The notes: generated from the letters alone by a model not told the origin. A DNA stretch of 64,000 bases from Jannaschia sp. S6380 (GCF_023015695.1 NZ_JALKAS010000002.1:392501-456500), one strand, 5' to 3'. Positions 48,264 through 57,143 are shown, counted from the first letter of the stretch. Numbers and translations: made by a program.

Positions 48264-48730
48264 GCTATCTGCGCGCGCTGATGGGGACGCATGCACGGGC
48301 GGGGACGCTCGACTGGATCGGGGTGCGACCGGCGCGACGGGCTGAGATGGTCGCGCTCGACCGGGTGGCGGTCGGGCCGACGCTTGCGGGCGACCACGCG
48401 GCGCCAGGCAAGCGGGCCGTGACGCTGATCCAGGCTGAACATCTGCCGGTGATCGCGGCGCTTTGCGGTCGCGCCGTCACCGAAGGCGCGCTGCGGCGGA
48501 ACCTGGTCGTGTCGGGGATCAACCTCGCCGCGTTGAAGGGCCGGGCGGTGCGGATCGGCGGCGCAATGCTGCGCCTGACTGGACCTTGCGCGCCCTGTTC
48601 GAGGATGGAGGAGACCTTGGGCCGGGGCGGCTATTCCGCCGTCCGCCACCACGGCGGCTGGTGCGCGGAGGTGCTGTCGCCTGGCGAGATCGCCCTCGGC
48701 TGCGCGGTGGCGCCGGAGGCGACGCCGTGA
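48260..48730 (+). CDS. MOSC-domain protein
   Basis: This 156-aa single MOSC domain resembles the C-terminal part of molybdenum cofactor sulfurase and YiiM-type proteins. Stretches are GTLDWIGVRPARRAEMV (about residues 15-31), GDHAAPGKRAVTLIQAEHLPVIA, RRNLVVSGINLAALKGRAVRIG (about 83-104) and GPCAPCSRMEETLG, whose CAPC cysteines are the expected sulfur-handling positions. Cytoplasmic. Overlaps msrC (ATGA) and the GNAT gene (GTGA), so the three are one translationally coupled unit. Confidence 0.88.
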   Translation: MSYLRALMGTHARAGTLDWIGVRPARRAEMVALDRVAVGPTLAGDHAAPGKRAVTLIQAEHLPVIAALCGRAVTEGALRRNLVVSGINLAALKGRAVRIGGAMLRLTGPCAPCSRMEETLGRGGYSAVRHHGGWCAEVLSPGEIALGCAVAPEATP

Positions 48731-49227
48731 TCCGCCGTGCGACGGTCGCGGACCGGCAGGCGATCCGCGACCTGCATCTGGCGTCGTGGCGGGATGCCTA
48801 TACGGCCGAGTTGCCCGTGGCCTATCTGCGCGACGGGCTGCCCGCCGACATGGACGCGAAATGGGCCGCGCGGACATTCGCGCCGCCGGAGGTTACGCTC
48901 GTGGCATTTACGGATGACGAACTGACGGGGTTCGTCTGCGCGCTCTGCGACCGGGATCCGCCGCTGATCGACAACCTGCATGTGCGCCCCGATCTGCGGG
49001 GGGGCGGAACCGGGGCCAAACTTCTGGCCGCGATCAGGGTCGCGCTGCGCGCGGCGGGGTTCGCGCGCGCCTATCTGACGGTGCTGGAGTCGAACCCGCG
49101 GGCGCTTGCTTTCTACTTGGCGAATGGTGGCTTGGACGAGGGGTCGGTGGAGGACGTCATGGTCGGTCGCACGGTGCGGGCGCGGCGCATCGGCTTCGAT
49201 CTTCAAACCCCGGACGGGATGGGGTAG
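48727..49227 (+). CDS. GNAT-family N-acetyltransferase
   Basis: This 166-aa acetyltransferase starts at GTG (IRRATVADRQAIRDLH). Motif A for acetyl-CoA binding is LHVRPDLRGGGTGAKLLAA (about residues 82-100), and motif B VLESNPRALAFYLANGG (about 119-135). It acetylates an amine on an unknown small molecule or protein. Its start overlaps the MOSC stop (GTGA), and pheT begins 33 bp downstream. Confidence 0.88.
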   Translation: MIRRATVADRQAIRDLHLASWRDAYTAELPVAYLRDGLPADMDAKWAARTFAPPEVTLVAFTDDELTGFVCALCDRDPPLIDNLHVRPDLRGGGTGAKLLAAIRVALRAAGFARAYLTVLESNPRALAFYLANGGLDEGSVEDVMVGRTVRARRIGFDLQTPDGMG

Positions 49228-49260
49228 GCGGGCGGGAAACCGATCACGGGACGCCCGACC

Positions 49261-51654
49261 ATGAAGTTCACCCTTTCCTGGCTGAAACGCCATCTCGACA
49301 CCGATGCGACCGTCGCGGAGATCGCCGAGGCGCTGACCGATCTGGGGCTGGAGGTCGAGGGGGTCGAGGATCGGGCGGCGAAGCTGCGCGACTTCACCAT
49401 CGGTCACGTCAAGTCGGCGGAGAAGCACCCCGATGCCGACCGGCTGCGCGTCTGCCAGGTGGAGACGGACGAGGGCGTGAAGCAGATCATCTGCGGCGCG
49501 CCGAATGCGCGGGCGGGGATCAACGTCGTGGTGGCGAAGCCCGGCGTCTACGTGCCCGGCATCGACACCACCATCGGCGTGGGCAAGATCCGTGGGATCG
49601 AGAGCTTCGGGATGATGGCGTCCGAGCGCGAGATGGAGCTGTCGGAGGAGCATGACGGCATCATCGAGTTGCCCTCGGGCGAGGTGGGGCAGCGGTTCAC
49701 GGACTGGCTGGCCGAGCATGATCCCGCCAAGGTGGACCCCGTTATCGAGATCGCGATCACGCCGAACCGGCCCGATGCGCTGGGCGTGCGGGGGATTGCG
49801 CGGGACCTGGCCGCGCGGGGGTTGGGCACGCTGAAGCCATTGGAGAGTCCGGTGATCGAAGGCGGGTTCGATTGCCCGGTGGACGTGACCATCGACGACG
49901 ACACGCGGGACGGCTGCCCGGTCTTCGCGCTGCGCATGATCCGGGGCGCGACGAACGGGCCGAGCCCGGATTGGCTGCAGGATCGGTTGCGCGCCATTGG
50001 CCTCAGGCCGATCAGCTTCCTGGTGGATGTGACGAACTGGTTCACCTACGACCTGAACCGGCCGCTGCATGTGTTCGACGCGGATGTGGTGCAGGGCGAC
50101 CTGCGGGTGCATCGCGCGGCGGGCGGCGAGACGATCACGGCGCTGGACGACAAGGACTACACGTTGCCCGAAGGCGCGATGGTCATCAGCGATGCGTCCG
50201 GGGTCGAGAGCATCGCGGGCATCATGGGCGGCGCGCATTCGGGCGTGACCGCGGGCACCGTCAACGTGCTGGTGGAATCGGCCTATTGGAATCCGGTGCA
50301 GATCGCGATGACAGGCCGTGCGCTGAAGATCAATTCGGACGCGCGCTACCGGTTCGAGCGGGGGGTGGACCCGGCGTTCACGCCCGAGGGGCTGGACCAT
50401 GCGACGGCGATGATCCTGGCCCATGCGGGCGGCGAGGCGTCGGCGATGGTCGTGGCGGGCGCGGTGCCCGATACGTCGCGGGCCTACCGCCTGGACACCG
50501 ACCGGGTCGAGAGCCTGGTGGGCATGTCGATCCCGGCCGAGGAGCAGCGCGCAACGCTGGCGGCGCTGGGCTTCCGGTTGGACGGCGACATGGCGCATGT
50601 GCCGTCCTGGCGGCCGGACGTGCAGGGCGAGGCCGACCTGGTCGAGGAGGTGGCGCGGATCGCGTCGCTGACCAGGCTGGAGGGCAAGCCGATGGCGCGC
50701 CCGGCGCAGGTTCTGCGCCCGGTCCTGACGCCGATGCAACAACGCGAGCGGATGGCGCGGCGGACGGCGGCGGCCCTGGGCTACGACGAATGCGTGACGT
50801 ATTCGTTCATCGACGCGACCTCGGCGGCGCTGTTCGGCGGCGGGACGGACGCGACACGGCTGGAGAACCCGATTTCCTCCGATCTGAGCCACATGCGGCC
50901 GGCGTTGCTGCCGGGCCTTTTGCAGGCGGCCGCGCGCAATCAGGCGCGGGGAATGGGCGATTTGGCCCTGTTCGAACTGGGCGCCGCCTTTCACGGCGGC
51001 GAGCCGGGCGAACAGCATCTGCTGCTGACCGGCCTTCTGACGGGGCACACGGGGCCCCGCTCCGTCCATGGCGACCGTCGACCGGTCGACGTGTTCGACG
51101 CCCGCGCGGATGCCGAGGCGGTGCTGGCCGCCATCGGTGCGCCGGCCTCGGCCCAGGTGATGCGCGGCGTGGCGGATTGGTGGCATCCGGGGCGGTCGGG
51201 CAAGATCTGCCTCGGGCCGAAGAAGGTGCTGGCCGTGTTCGGCGAAATCCATCCCCGGATCTTGCGTGCGATGGGCGTCAAGGGGCCGGCGGTGGGCTTC
51301 ACCATCTGGCCGGCCGAAGTTCCCTTCGCCAAGTCGGCGGGGGCCACACGCGGCGCGCTGGCCCTTTCGGACCTGCAGATGGTGGAGCGCGATTTCGCAT
51401 TCGTGGTGGATGCGCAAGTCGAGGCGCAGGCCGTGGTGAACGCCGCGCGCGGTGCTGACAAGGCGCTGATCGCGGACGTGCGCGTCTTCGACGAGTTCGT
51501 CGGCGGGACCCTGGGCGAGGGGCGCAAGTCGCTGGCCCTGTCTGTGCGCCTGCAGCCGACGAAGGCGACGCTGACCGACGCCGAGATCGAGGCGGTCGCC
51601 GCCAAGGTGGTCGAGAAGGTTACCAAGGCCACGGGGGGCGAGCTGCGCGGCTAG
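49261..51654 (+). CDS. pheT: Phenylalanyl-tRNA synthetase beta subunit
   Basis: This 797-aa protein starts MKFTLSWLKRHLDTDA. It has an EMAP/OB tRNA-binding domain (IGHVKSAEKHPDADRLRVCQV, about residues 48-68), B3/B4 editing region, B5, catalytic-like core (QQRERMARRTAAALGYDECVTYSF, about 490-513) and a C-terminal FDX-ACB anticodon domain (about 703-797). It works as a heterotetramer with PheS, whose gene is not adjacent here. In many bacteria pheS and pheT form one operon; here three small genes precede it and pheS must be elsewhere. Confidence 0.96.
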   Translation: MKFTLSWLKRHLDTDATVAEIAEALTDLGLEVEGVEDRAAKLRDFTIGHVKSAEKHPDADRLRVCQVETDEGVKQIICGAPNARAGINVVVAKPGVYVPGIDTTIGVGKIRGIESFGMMASEREMELSEEHDGIIELPSGEVGQRFTDWLAEHDPAKVDPVIEIAITPNRPDALGVRGIARDLAARGLGTLKPLESPVIEGGFDCPVDVTIDDDTRDGCPVFALRMIRGATNGPSPDWLQDRLRAIGLRPISFLVDVTNWFTYDLNRPLHVFDADVVQGDLRVHRAAGGETITALDDKDYTLPEGAMVISDASGVESIAGIMGGAHSGVTAGTVNVLVESAYWNPVQIAMTGRALKINSDARYRFERGVDPAFTPEGLDHATAMILAHAGGEASAMVVAGAVPDTSRAYRLDTDRVESLVGMSIPAEEQRATLAALGFRLDGDMAHVPSWRPDVQGEADLVEEVARIASLTRLEGKPMARPAQVLRPVLTPMQQRERMARRTAAALGYDECVTYSFIDATSAALFGGGTDATRLENPISSDLSHMRPALLPGLLQAAARNQARGMGDLALFELGAAFHGGEPGEQHLLLTGLLTGHTGPRSVHGDRRPVDVFDARADAEAVLAAIGAPASAQVMRGVADWWHPGRSGKICLGPKKVLAVFGEIHPRILRAMGVKGPAVGFTIWPAEVPFAKSAGATRGALALSDLQMVERDFAFVVDAQVEAQAVVNAARGADKALIADVRVFDEFVGGTLGEGRKSLALSVRLQPTKATLTDAEIEAVAAKVVEKVTKATGGELRG

Positions 51655-51670
51655 GCCGCGCGGCGTTCCG

Positions 51671-52858
51671 TCAGCCGTAGTCGCGCCGGTCGTCGATCAC
51701 CTTGCCGTCATTGGGCAGGTCGTCCACCCGCGCCACCCTGCCGCGCAGCTTGAGAAGTTGCGCCACGCTGTCGGCCCATGCCGCTTCGTCACCGCCATCT
51801 GCCGCGATCTGGACCTCCATCGCGTCCATCTCGCCCTCGCGGGTGACGATCACGCGGGCGGCGCGGATCTCGTCATGGCGGGCGACCAGGTCGGCGACCT
51901 GTTCGGGGCGCACGAACATGCCCTTTATCTTGGCCGTCTGATCGGCGCGGCCCATCCAGCCCTTGATGCGCATGTTGGTGCGGCCGCAGGGCGATGTGCC
52001 CTCCATCACGGCGGACAGGTCGCCCGTGGCGAAGCGGATCAGCGGATAGTCGGAGTTCAGCGCGGTGACGACGACCTCCCCCACCTCGCCCGGGGGGACC
52101 GGGCCGCCGGTGCCCGGGCGGACGATCTCGACGATGACGCCTTCGTCGACGATCATCCCCTCCTGCGCGTCGGATTCGTAGGCGATGTTGCCCAGATCGG
52201 CGGTGGCGTAGCATTGCAGGCAGGCGATGCCGCGGTCCGCGTATTCCTGGCGCAGCGACGGGAACAGCGCGCCGCCCCCGACGGCGGCGCGGACGATGCC
52301 CAGCCGTTCGCCCATCTCGTCGGCCCGGTCGAGGATGACCTTCAGATAGTCCGGCGTGCCGGCATAGGCGGTCGTGCCGATATCGGCGGCGGCGCGGACC
52401 TGCAGGTCGGTCTGCCCGGTGCCTGCCGGCAGCACGACCGCCCCCACGGCGCGCGCCCCGCTCTCGAAGATCATGCCGGCGGGGGTCAGGTGATAGCCGA
52501 AGCAGTTCTGCACGATATCCGTGGTCCCGATACCGCAGGCATGCAGGAACCGCCCCATCCGCCACCAGTCATGGCTGATACCGCCCGGCTCGTAGATGGG
52601 GCCGGGGCTCTGGAAGATATGGGCCACGTTCGAGACGCGGATCCCCCCGAACGGGCGCTGCGCGGCCTGCCATTCGGCCAGCTGCGACTTGCGCAGGACG
52701 GGCAGGTTCGAGAGCTCCGACAGGTCGTCCAGCCGATCGCGTGCCAATGGCCCGTCGGGCGTCGCGCTGACCTGCGCCAGCTGCGCGTTCAGCGCCTTGA
52801 GCTGGGCCTCGGCGCGTTCGTCGGCCGATCGGGTCTCCAGGGCGTCGTAATGGCTCAT
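51671..52858 (-). CDS. Phenylacetate-CoA ligase-like AMP-dependent enzyme
   Basis: This 395-aa adenylate-forming protein is of the PaaK-like group. The segments IFQSPGPIYEPGG (about residues 84-96), AYAGTPDYLKVILDRA (about 166), CYATADLGNIAYES (about 218) and the C-terminal hinge RFATGDLSAVM...RIKGWMGRADQTAKIKGMFVRPEQV (about 275-325) resemble PaaK. The usual SSGTTG-type loop is altered to QSPGPIYEPG, so catalytic competence should be checked. It is ATGA-coupled to app1 upstream, and shares direction with the liv/fadD genes further on. Substrate unknown, probably an aromatic or short organic acid. Confidence 0.82.
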   Translation of the reverse strand: MSHYDALETRSADERAEAQLKALNAQLAQVSATPDGPLARDRLDDLSELSNLPVLRKSQLAEWQAAQRPFGGIRVSNVAHIFQSPGPIYEPGGISHDWWRMGRFLHACGIGTTDIVQNCFGYHLTPAGMIFESGARAVGAVVLPAGTGQTDLQVRAAADIGTTAYAGTPDYLKVILDRADEMGERLGIVRAAVGGGALFPSLRQEYADRGIACLQCYATADLGNIAYESDAQEGMIVDEGVIVEIVRPGTGGPVPPGEVGEVVVTALNSDYPLIRFATGDLSAVMEGTSPCGRTNMRIKGWMGRADQTAKIKGMFVRPEQVADLVARHDEIRAARVIVTREGEMDAMEVQIAADGGDEAAWADSVAQLLKLRGRVARVDDLPNDGKVIDDRRDYG

Positions 52859-53856
52859 TCCAGTCCCCAATGTCGCATGGCGCCGTCGAAGGACGGTCCG
52901 TGATGGCAGGGCACGCCCTCGGCTTGGATGGCGGCGATGGCGGCGGCGTCGTCGGCGCCCGTGCCGGGTGCGGGTTCGCGCAGGGCGACGCCGCGGATGC
53001 GCCCCGGATGGCGGCGCACCGCGTCGCGATAGACCTGTGCGTCCTTCTGGCCGCTGTCGCCGAGAAGCCAGGCATCCAGCCCCGGGTTGGCCGCCAGGAT
53101 GACGTCGATGGCCGCGCCCTTGTGGGTGCCGTGACCCTGGCCCACGCCTTCGTCGGTGACGCCGAGATCACGCAGGAACATCGGGCCGCGCGGGATGTCG
53201 TGGCGGGCGAACAGCCCTTCGAGGAAGCGGTGCAGGTTCCATGGGCTGGACGAGACGTAGAAGACCGGGTTGCGGTCGCCGTCGACCAATCGCTGCATCA
53301 GGGCGCGGGCATCGGCATGGACCTGCCGCGTCAGCGCGGAACCTGTGAAGGTTGTCCACAGGTTCCGCGCCAGGCTGTGGGCCCCGGTCTCGATCATCGT
53401 GTCGTCGACGTCGGAGATGACGATCCAATCCGCGCGGTCGGTGGCCAGGCGGACGGGAAAGGCGAGTTCGGTGGCCGGGTCGTCCTCGATCCGGACGGGC
53501 ACGCCGGCCCATGGCGTGCCGGCAGCGAAATCGGCGGCATCGACCGGGACCTCCAGCGTGACGTAACCTTCGGCATCGCTGACGGTGCGCGCGCCGCCGC
53601 CCGCCACCGCGACGCCCGCGACCTCGTCGGTCACGAAAAGCGACAGCATCTGCCGCAGGTTCACCCACTTCGATTGGCGCGGGTCGGGTTCGGCCTGCCG
53701 CAGATGGGTCAGGACGCGCCCGCGCAGGATCAGGCCGCCCGGCGTGGCATACCCGCAATAGGCTTCCAGCACCGGGTCGGCGTCGCGCCGGGCGCCGATA
53801 CGCTCCAGCAAGGGTTCGACTGCGCGTGCGATGCGCAGCGCCAGGGTCCTGAACAT
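52855..53856 (-). CDS. App1/DUF2183-domain phosphatase-like protein
   Basis: This 333-aa protein has an App1-type phosphatidate-phosphatase catalytic domain. The HAD-like DxDxT motif is ADWIVISDVDDTMIETG (about residues 166-182). VFYVSSSPWNLHRFLEGLF (about 221-239) and LLGDSGQKDAQVY (about 290-302) are the other family blocks. A GGAGG ribosome-binding site five bases upstream supports ATG 53856. An in-frame ATG at 53916, which overlaps the thpR stop (ATGA), would add 20 residues. A 14-bp perfect inverted repeat lies inside this gene at 53334-53370. Confidence 0.87.
   Translation of the reverse strand: MFRTLALRIARAVEPLLERIGARRDADPVLEAYCGYATPGGLILRGRVLTHLRQAEPDPRQSKWVNLRQMLSLFVTDEVAGVAVAGGGARTVSDAEGYVTLEVPVDAADFAAGTPWAGVPVRIEDDPATELAFPVRLATDRADWIVISDVDDTMIETGAHSLARNLWTTFTGSALTRQVHADARALMQRLVDGDRNPVFYVSSSPWNLHRFLEGLFARHDIPRGPMFLRDLGVTDEGVGQGHGTHKGAAIDVILAANPGLDAWLLGDSGQKDAQVYRDAVRRHPGRIRGVALREPAPGTGADDAAAIAAIQAEGVPCHHGPSFDGAMRHWGLE
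53334..53370. repeat. Perfect 14-bp inverted repeat inside app1
   Basis: GCGCGGAACCTGTG (53334-53347) and CACAGGTTCCGCGC (53357-53370) are exact reverse complements, separated by 9 nt. The spacer and right arm include TTGTCCACA, one base from a DnaA box. It encodes the segment around RNLWTTFTGSAL. Confidence 0.85.
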
Positions 53857-53912
53857 GAGGGCCTCCGAAGACTGTCCGGGGGACAACGGGCGAGGCGGGA
53901 CAGGGTTTCCGG

Positions 53913-54458
53913 TCATGCCGCGCGCACCGGGTAGCTGGCCAGGGCCTCATAGATGGGGCCGTCGGGGCGGAGCTGCGATGACCAAAGGACGGCGCCCGTT
54001 GCGCGGGCCACCCCCAGGTCCGGCGGGTTGAGCCGCCGGAGCGTGTCGGGCAGGCGGTCGGCATCGCCGGGCGCGGTGGAGGAGAACCGCACGAGGGTGA
54101 CATGCGGCCGGAACCGCTCGCGCGGCAGGTCGATCCCCGCGGCGCGGCAGGCGGAACGCACGGCGTCACGCAGCGCGGTGAGCCCCGGATCGGTCGCAAG
54201 GTCGAGGACGACGGCGCGTGGCCGGCCGGAGCCGAGCGCGGCGTAGGTCAGGGGATGCAGATCGCCGGCCGGAAGCGCGCGCGCCTCGAGATCCTGATGC
54301 AGCGCCTCCAGCCGCGCCTCGGGCTGCTCGTCGAGGAAAGCCAGCGTCAGGTGCAGGTCGTCGGCATCTACCTTTCGTCCGCCGGCAATGCGCCCTTGCG
54401 CGCGGATCAGCGGGCCGATCCACGCCTCGGGCAAGGGGAGGCCGACAAAGGCCCTCAT
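53913..54458 (-). CDS. thpR: RNA 2',3'-cyclic phosphodiesterase (ThpR/LigT family)
   Basis: This 181-aa 2H phosphoesterase has the two diagnostic HxTx motifs, H36-LTL in DDLHLTLAFLDEQP and H119-VTL in RPHVTLVRF. N-terminal MRAFVGLPLPEAW matches the family start. It opens 2',3'-cyclic phosphates on RNA and may act in tRNA metabolism. It is cytoplasmic. It lies upstream of app1 in the same direction with 56 bp between the thpR stop and the preferred app1 start, and is divergent from the GrpB-family gene by 47 bp. Confidence 0.9.
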   Translation of the reverse strand: MRAFVGLPLPEAWIGPLIRAQGRIAGGRKVDADDLHLTLAFLDEQPEARLEALHQDLEARALPAGDLHPLTYAALGSGRPRAVVLDLATDPGLTALRDAVRSACRAAGIDLPRERFRPHVTLVRFSSTAPGDADRLPDTLRRLNPPDLGVARATGAVLWSSQLRPDGPIYEALASYPVRAA

Positions 54459-54505
54459 CACCTGCTGCCGGTCGCGCGGTGGCGCTCCCTGTGCAAGGAT
54501 GGCGC

Positions 54506-55030
54506 ATGTCCCTCGTCGTCCCGCCCGACCCTGATTGGTCCTGTTCCTACGCTCGCGAGGCTGCGCGGCTTGCCCAACACATACCAACCCTGCACCATAT
54601 CGGCAGCACCGCCGTGCCTGGATTGTCGGCCAAGCCGACGATCGACATTCTGGGAGTCCTGCCGGATGCCATGGCCGTCGATGAGGCCGTCCCGGCACTG
54701 ACGCGGCTGAGCTACGATGACCGGGGCGAGAGCGGTCTGCCCGGTCGCCGCTTCCTGCGCCTGATGGACGGGCCGCGCCGGCTGGTACACCTGCACCTCT
54801 GGCCCGAAGGCGCGCCTGCCATTCACCGTCATTTGGCCTTCCGCGACTGGCTGCGCGCCTTTCCCGACCGTGCAGCGGCCTATGGTGCGCACAAACTGGC
54901 CTTGGCGGCGCGGCCCGGACGGACCCGCGCGGATTACGTCGCCGACAAGGATGCCTTCGTGCGCGCAGCCGAGGCCGAGGCGCTGGATTGGGCGGCCACT
55001 CACGACAGCCACCGCTTGCGCCGACGATAG
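54506..55030 (+). CDS. GrpB/UPF0157 family protein (nucleotidyltransferase-like)
   Basis: This 174-aa protein has the GrpB signature HHIGSTAVPGLSAKPTIDILGVL (about residues 29-51), where HIGST...D-x-D-like residues mark a minimal nucleotidyltransferase fold. LVHLHLWPEGAPAIHRHLAFRDWLRA (about 97-122) and YVADKDAFV follow. Some members work in dephospho-CoA kinase fusions, but the role here is unknown. Its last 31 nt overlap the convergent livF gene. Confidence 0.85.
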   Translation: MSLVVPPDPDWSCSYAREAARLAQHIPTLHHIGSTAVPGLSAKPTIDILGVLPDAMAVDEAVPALTRLSYDDRGESGLPGRRFLRLMDGPRRLVHLHLWPEGAPAIHRHLAFRDWLRAFPDRAAAYGAHKLALAARPGRTRADYVADKDAFVRAAEAEALDWAATHDSHRLRRR

Positions 55031-55848
55031 GAGCGCACGTCGCGGAACGACTTCCGGCCCTCGTCGGACATGCCGAGGTAGAATTCCTTCACGTCCGGGT
55101 TCTCGCGCAGCTCGGCCGCGGGGCCGTCCATGACCACGCGGCCGGATTCGAGGATGTAGCCGTAATGCGCGAAGCGCAGCGCGACGTTGGTGTTCTGCTC
55201 GGCCAGCAGGAAGGTCACGCCCTGTTCCTCGTTCAGGCGCTTCACGATGTCGAAGATCTGCTCCACCAGCTGCGGGGCCAGGCCCATCGACGGCTCATCC
55301 AGCAGGATCATCTCGGGCCGGGCCATCATCGCGCGGCCAATGGCGCACATCTGCTGCTCCCCGCCGGAGGTGTAGCCGGCCTGCGACTTCCGGCGCTCGC
55401 GCAGGCGGGGGAAATAGTCGTAGACCATCTCGAGGTCGTCGGCGGTGGCCTTCGATCCGTCGCGGCGGGTATAGGCGCCGGTCAGCAGGTTTTCCTCGAT
55501 GGTCAGGTGCTCGAAGCAATGGCGGCCCTCCATGACCTGCACCACCCCGCGTTGCACCAGGTCGGCGGGCGACAGGTTCTGGATGCGCTCGCCCTGATAG
55601 ACGATGGAGCCCTTGGTGACGTCGCCCCGCTCCGACCGCAGAAGGTTCGAGATCGCCTTGAGCGTCGTGGTCTTGCCGGCGCCATTGCCGCCCAGAAGCG
55701 CGGTGATCCCGCCCTTCGGGACCGATAGGCTGACGCCTTTCAGCACGAGGATGACGTGGTTGTAGATCACCTCGATATTGTTGACCTCGAGGAGGGCATC
55801 CTCGGCCTCCGGCTCGACGGTGGGGTCTGGCGTGGTCTGGTCCAGCAT
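55000..55848 (-). CDS. livF: Branched-chain amino acid/urea-type ABC transporter ATPase LivF
   Basis: This 282-aa ATPase has Walker A LLGGNGAGKTTTLKAIS (about residues 52-68), the LivF-characteristic RGVVQVMEGRHCFEHLTIEENLLTGA (about 100-125), signature TSGGEQQMCAIGRAMM, Walker B ILLDEPSMGLAP and switch His absent in LLAEQN (LivF-type Q). The GAGGAG site before ATG 55848 supports the start. It is a polar gene of the liv operon, 10 bp after the patatin lipoprotein. Confidence 0.92.
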   Translation of the reverse strand: MLDQTTPDPTVEPEAEDALLEVNNIEVIYNHVILVLKGVSLSVPKGGITALLGGNGAGKTTTLKAISNLLRSERGDVTKGSIVYQGERIQNLSPADLVQRGVVQVMEGRHCFEHLTIEENLLTGAYTRRDGSKATADDLEMVYDYFPRLRERRKSQAGYTSGGEQQMCAIGRAMMARPEMILLDEPSMGLAPQLVEQIFDIVKRLNEEQGVTFLLAEQNTNVALRFAHYGYILESGRVVMDGPAAELRENPDVKEFYLGMSDEGRKSFRDVRSYRRRKRWLS

Positions 55849-55858
55849 GCGTTTCTCC

Positions 55859-57082
55859 TCAGAATTCCTCGGCCAGGGCGCGCAGTTCGCCCGCATCCAG
55901 CCATGGGATCGGATCGGTGCGGCCGACCGTTCGGCCGTGTTCGAACAGGGCCGCCGTCAGGCAGGCGTCGAAGCCGCCCAGCGCGTCCGGGTCGGTGCCG
56001 GGGCAGATGTCGGGCGCCAGTTCGGCACGGATGCCGCGCAGGCGCCAGTCGCGCCGCGCCTCGGCGAAGGCGACGGCCTCCAGGATGGAATCGCGCAGCA
56101 CCTCGTCCGCCAGGATCGAGACCGACCGCACGGCATAGGCCGGCAGCGTGTCCGCCACCGGCGGCTCGGGCGGCAGCAACGCGCCGTTGACGATCAGATA
56201 GGCCTCGACGTCGATCTCCACGTCGCGTTCGCGGCTGACATCGGCGCGGGCCTCTTCCAGCGCTTCCAGGAAGACATGCGCGCGCAGGCCGCCATCCGCA
56301 TAGAGCGCGCCGTTGATGTGGCGCGGCGGCAGCAGCGCGGGAATCGCGGCCGAGGCCAGCATCGCCTCGCGCAGGCAGGGGCCGGCATCGGGCGCATCGG
56401 CGGCGGCGCCCAGGTTGAAGACCTCGCCGGTGCCGTCGTCGATATTGGTGGCCCCGATCAGCAGCTTTCGCCCGTCGGCATGGCCGCGCGCGATGGCGTT
56501 CAGCAGCCCCGGGCTGAGCGACGCATCGAGGAACCGCGCCAGCGGGGCGGGCGACGCGATGGAGGGCGCGCGCAGCAGCGTGAAGAGCGGGCGGCGCGTC
56601 AGCACGTCGTCGGCGCCGAGCCCGGCATATTGCTCCAGCAGCGGGTCGAACCGGGACCCGGCGAAGACGGCGGGCGCCATCATCGCGCCGGCGCTGACCC
56701 CGGTGACGAGATTGAAGTCGGGGCGCGGGGCGGCCGGATTGTCGGACCAGCCGGTCAGGAACCCGGCGCCGAAGGCCCCGTACTGACCGCCGGCCGACAG
56801 GGTGACCACCTGCAGGGTCACGCGTTCGCGGGGCGCGGCGCGCGCAACCTCGGCCCGGATGGCGTCCTCGATCACGACCTCGGTGCGTTCCATCATCGAA
56901 GGGCCGGGCGGCGCGTCGGGCTGGGTCGGTGTGGCGTCGCCCTGGGACGATTTCGTGGTCGCGGCACCGTCGCGTACCAGGGCCGGGCAGGACAGGTCCG
57001 CCGGTCGCGTCAGCCCGCAGCCGGCCAGCACCGCGGTCAGGGCCAACAGGGCTGCGATCCGGGGAATGGAGGGCTGGCGCAT
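55859..57082 (-). CDS. Patatin-like phospholipase lipoprotein
   Basis: This 407-aa protein has a signal sequence ending in lipobox VLAGC (Cys near residue 22), a Ser/Thr/Pro-rich linker, and a patatin domain (about residues 90-330). The oxyanion Gly loop is SAGGQYGAFGAGFL (about 95-108). The nucleophile lies in GVSAGAMMAP (GxSxG) and the dyad Asp in ALYADGGLRAHVF (about 276-288). It should be an outer-membrane-anchored lipase. It lies inside the liv operon between livK and livF, with 10 bp to livF and 61 bp from livK, so it is likely co-transcribed, which is unusual. Confidence 0.87.
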   Translation of the reverse strand: MRQPSIPRIAALLALTAVLAGCGLTRPADLSCPALVRDGAATTKSSQGDATPTQPDAPPGPSMMERTEVVIEDAIRAEVARAAPRERVTLQVVTLSAGGQYGAFGAGFLTGWSDNPAAPRPDFNLVTGVSAGAMMAPAVFAGSRFDPLLEQYAGLGADDVLTRRPLFTLLRAPSIASPAPLARFLDASLSPGLLNAIARGHADGRKLLIGATNIDDGTGEVFNLGAAADAPDAGPCLREAMLASAAIPALLPPRHINGALYADGGLRAHVFLEALEEARADVSRERDVEIDVEAYLIVNGALLPPEPPVADTLPAYAVRSVSILADEVLRDSILEAVAFAEARRDWRLRGIRAELAPDICPGTDPDALGGFDACLTAALFEHGRTVGRTDPIPWLDAGELRALAEEF

Positions 57083-57143
57083 GGACGGATCCGGCGAAGG
57101 GGCGGGGGTGCCCGGCCGCAGACGGTGCGGCCGGGCGATCGGC

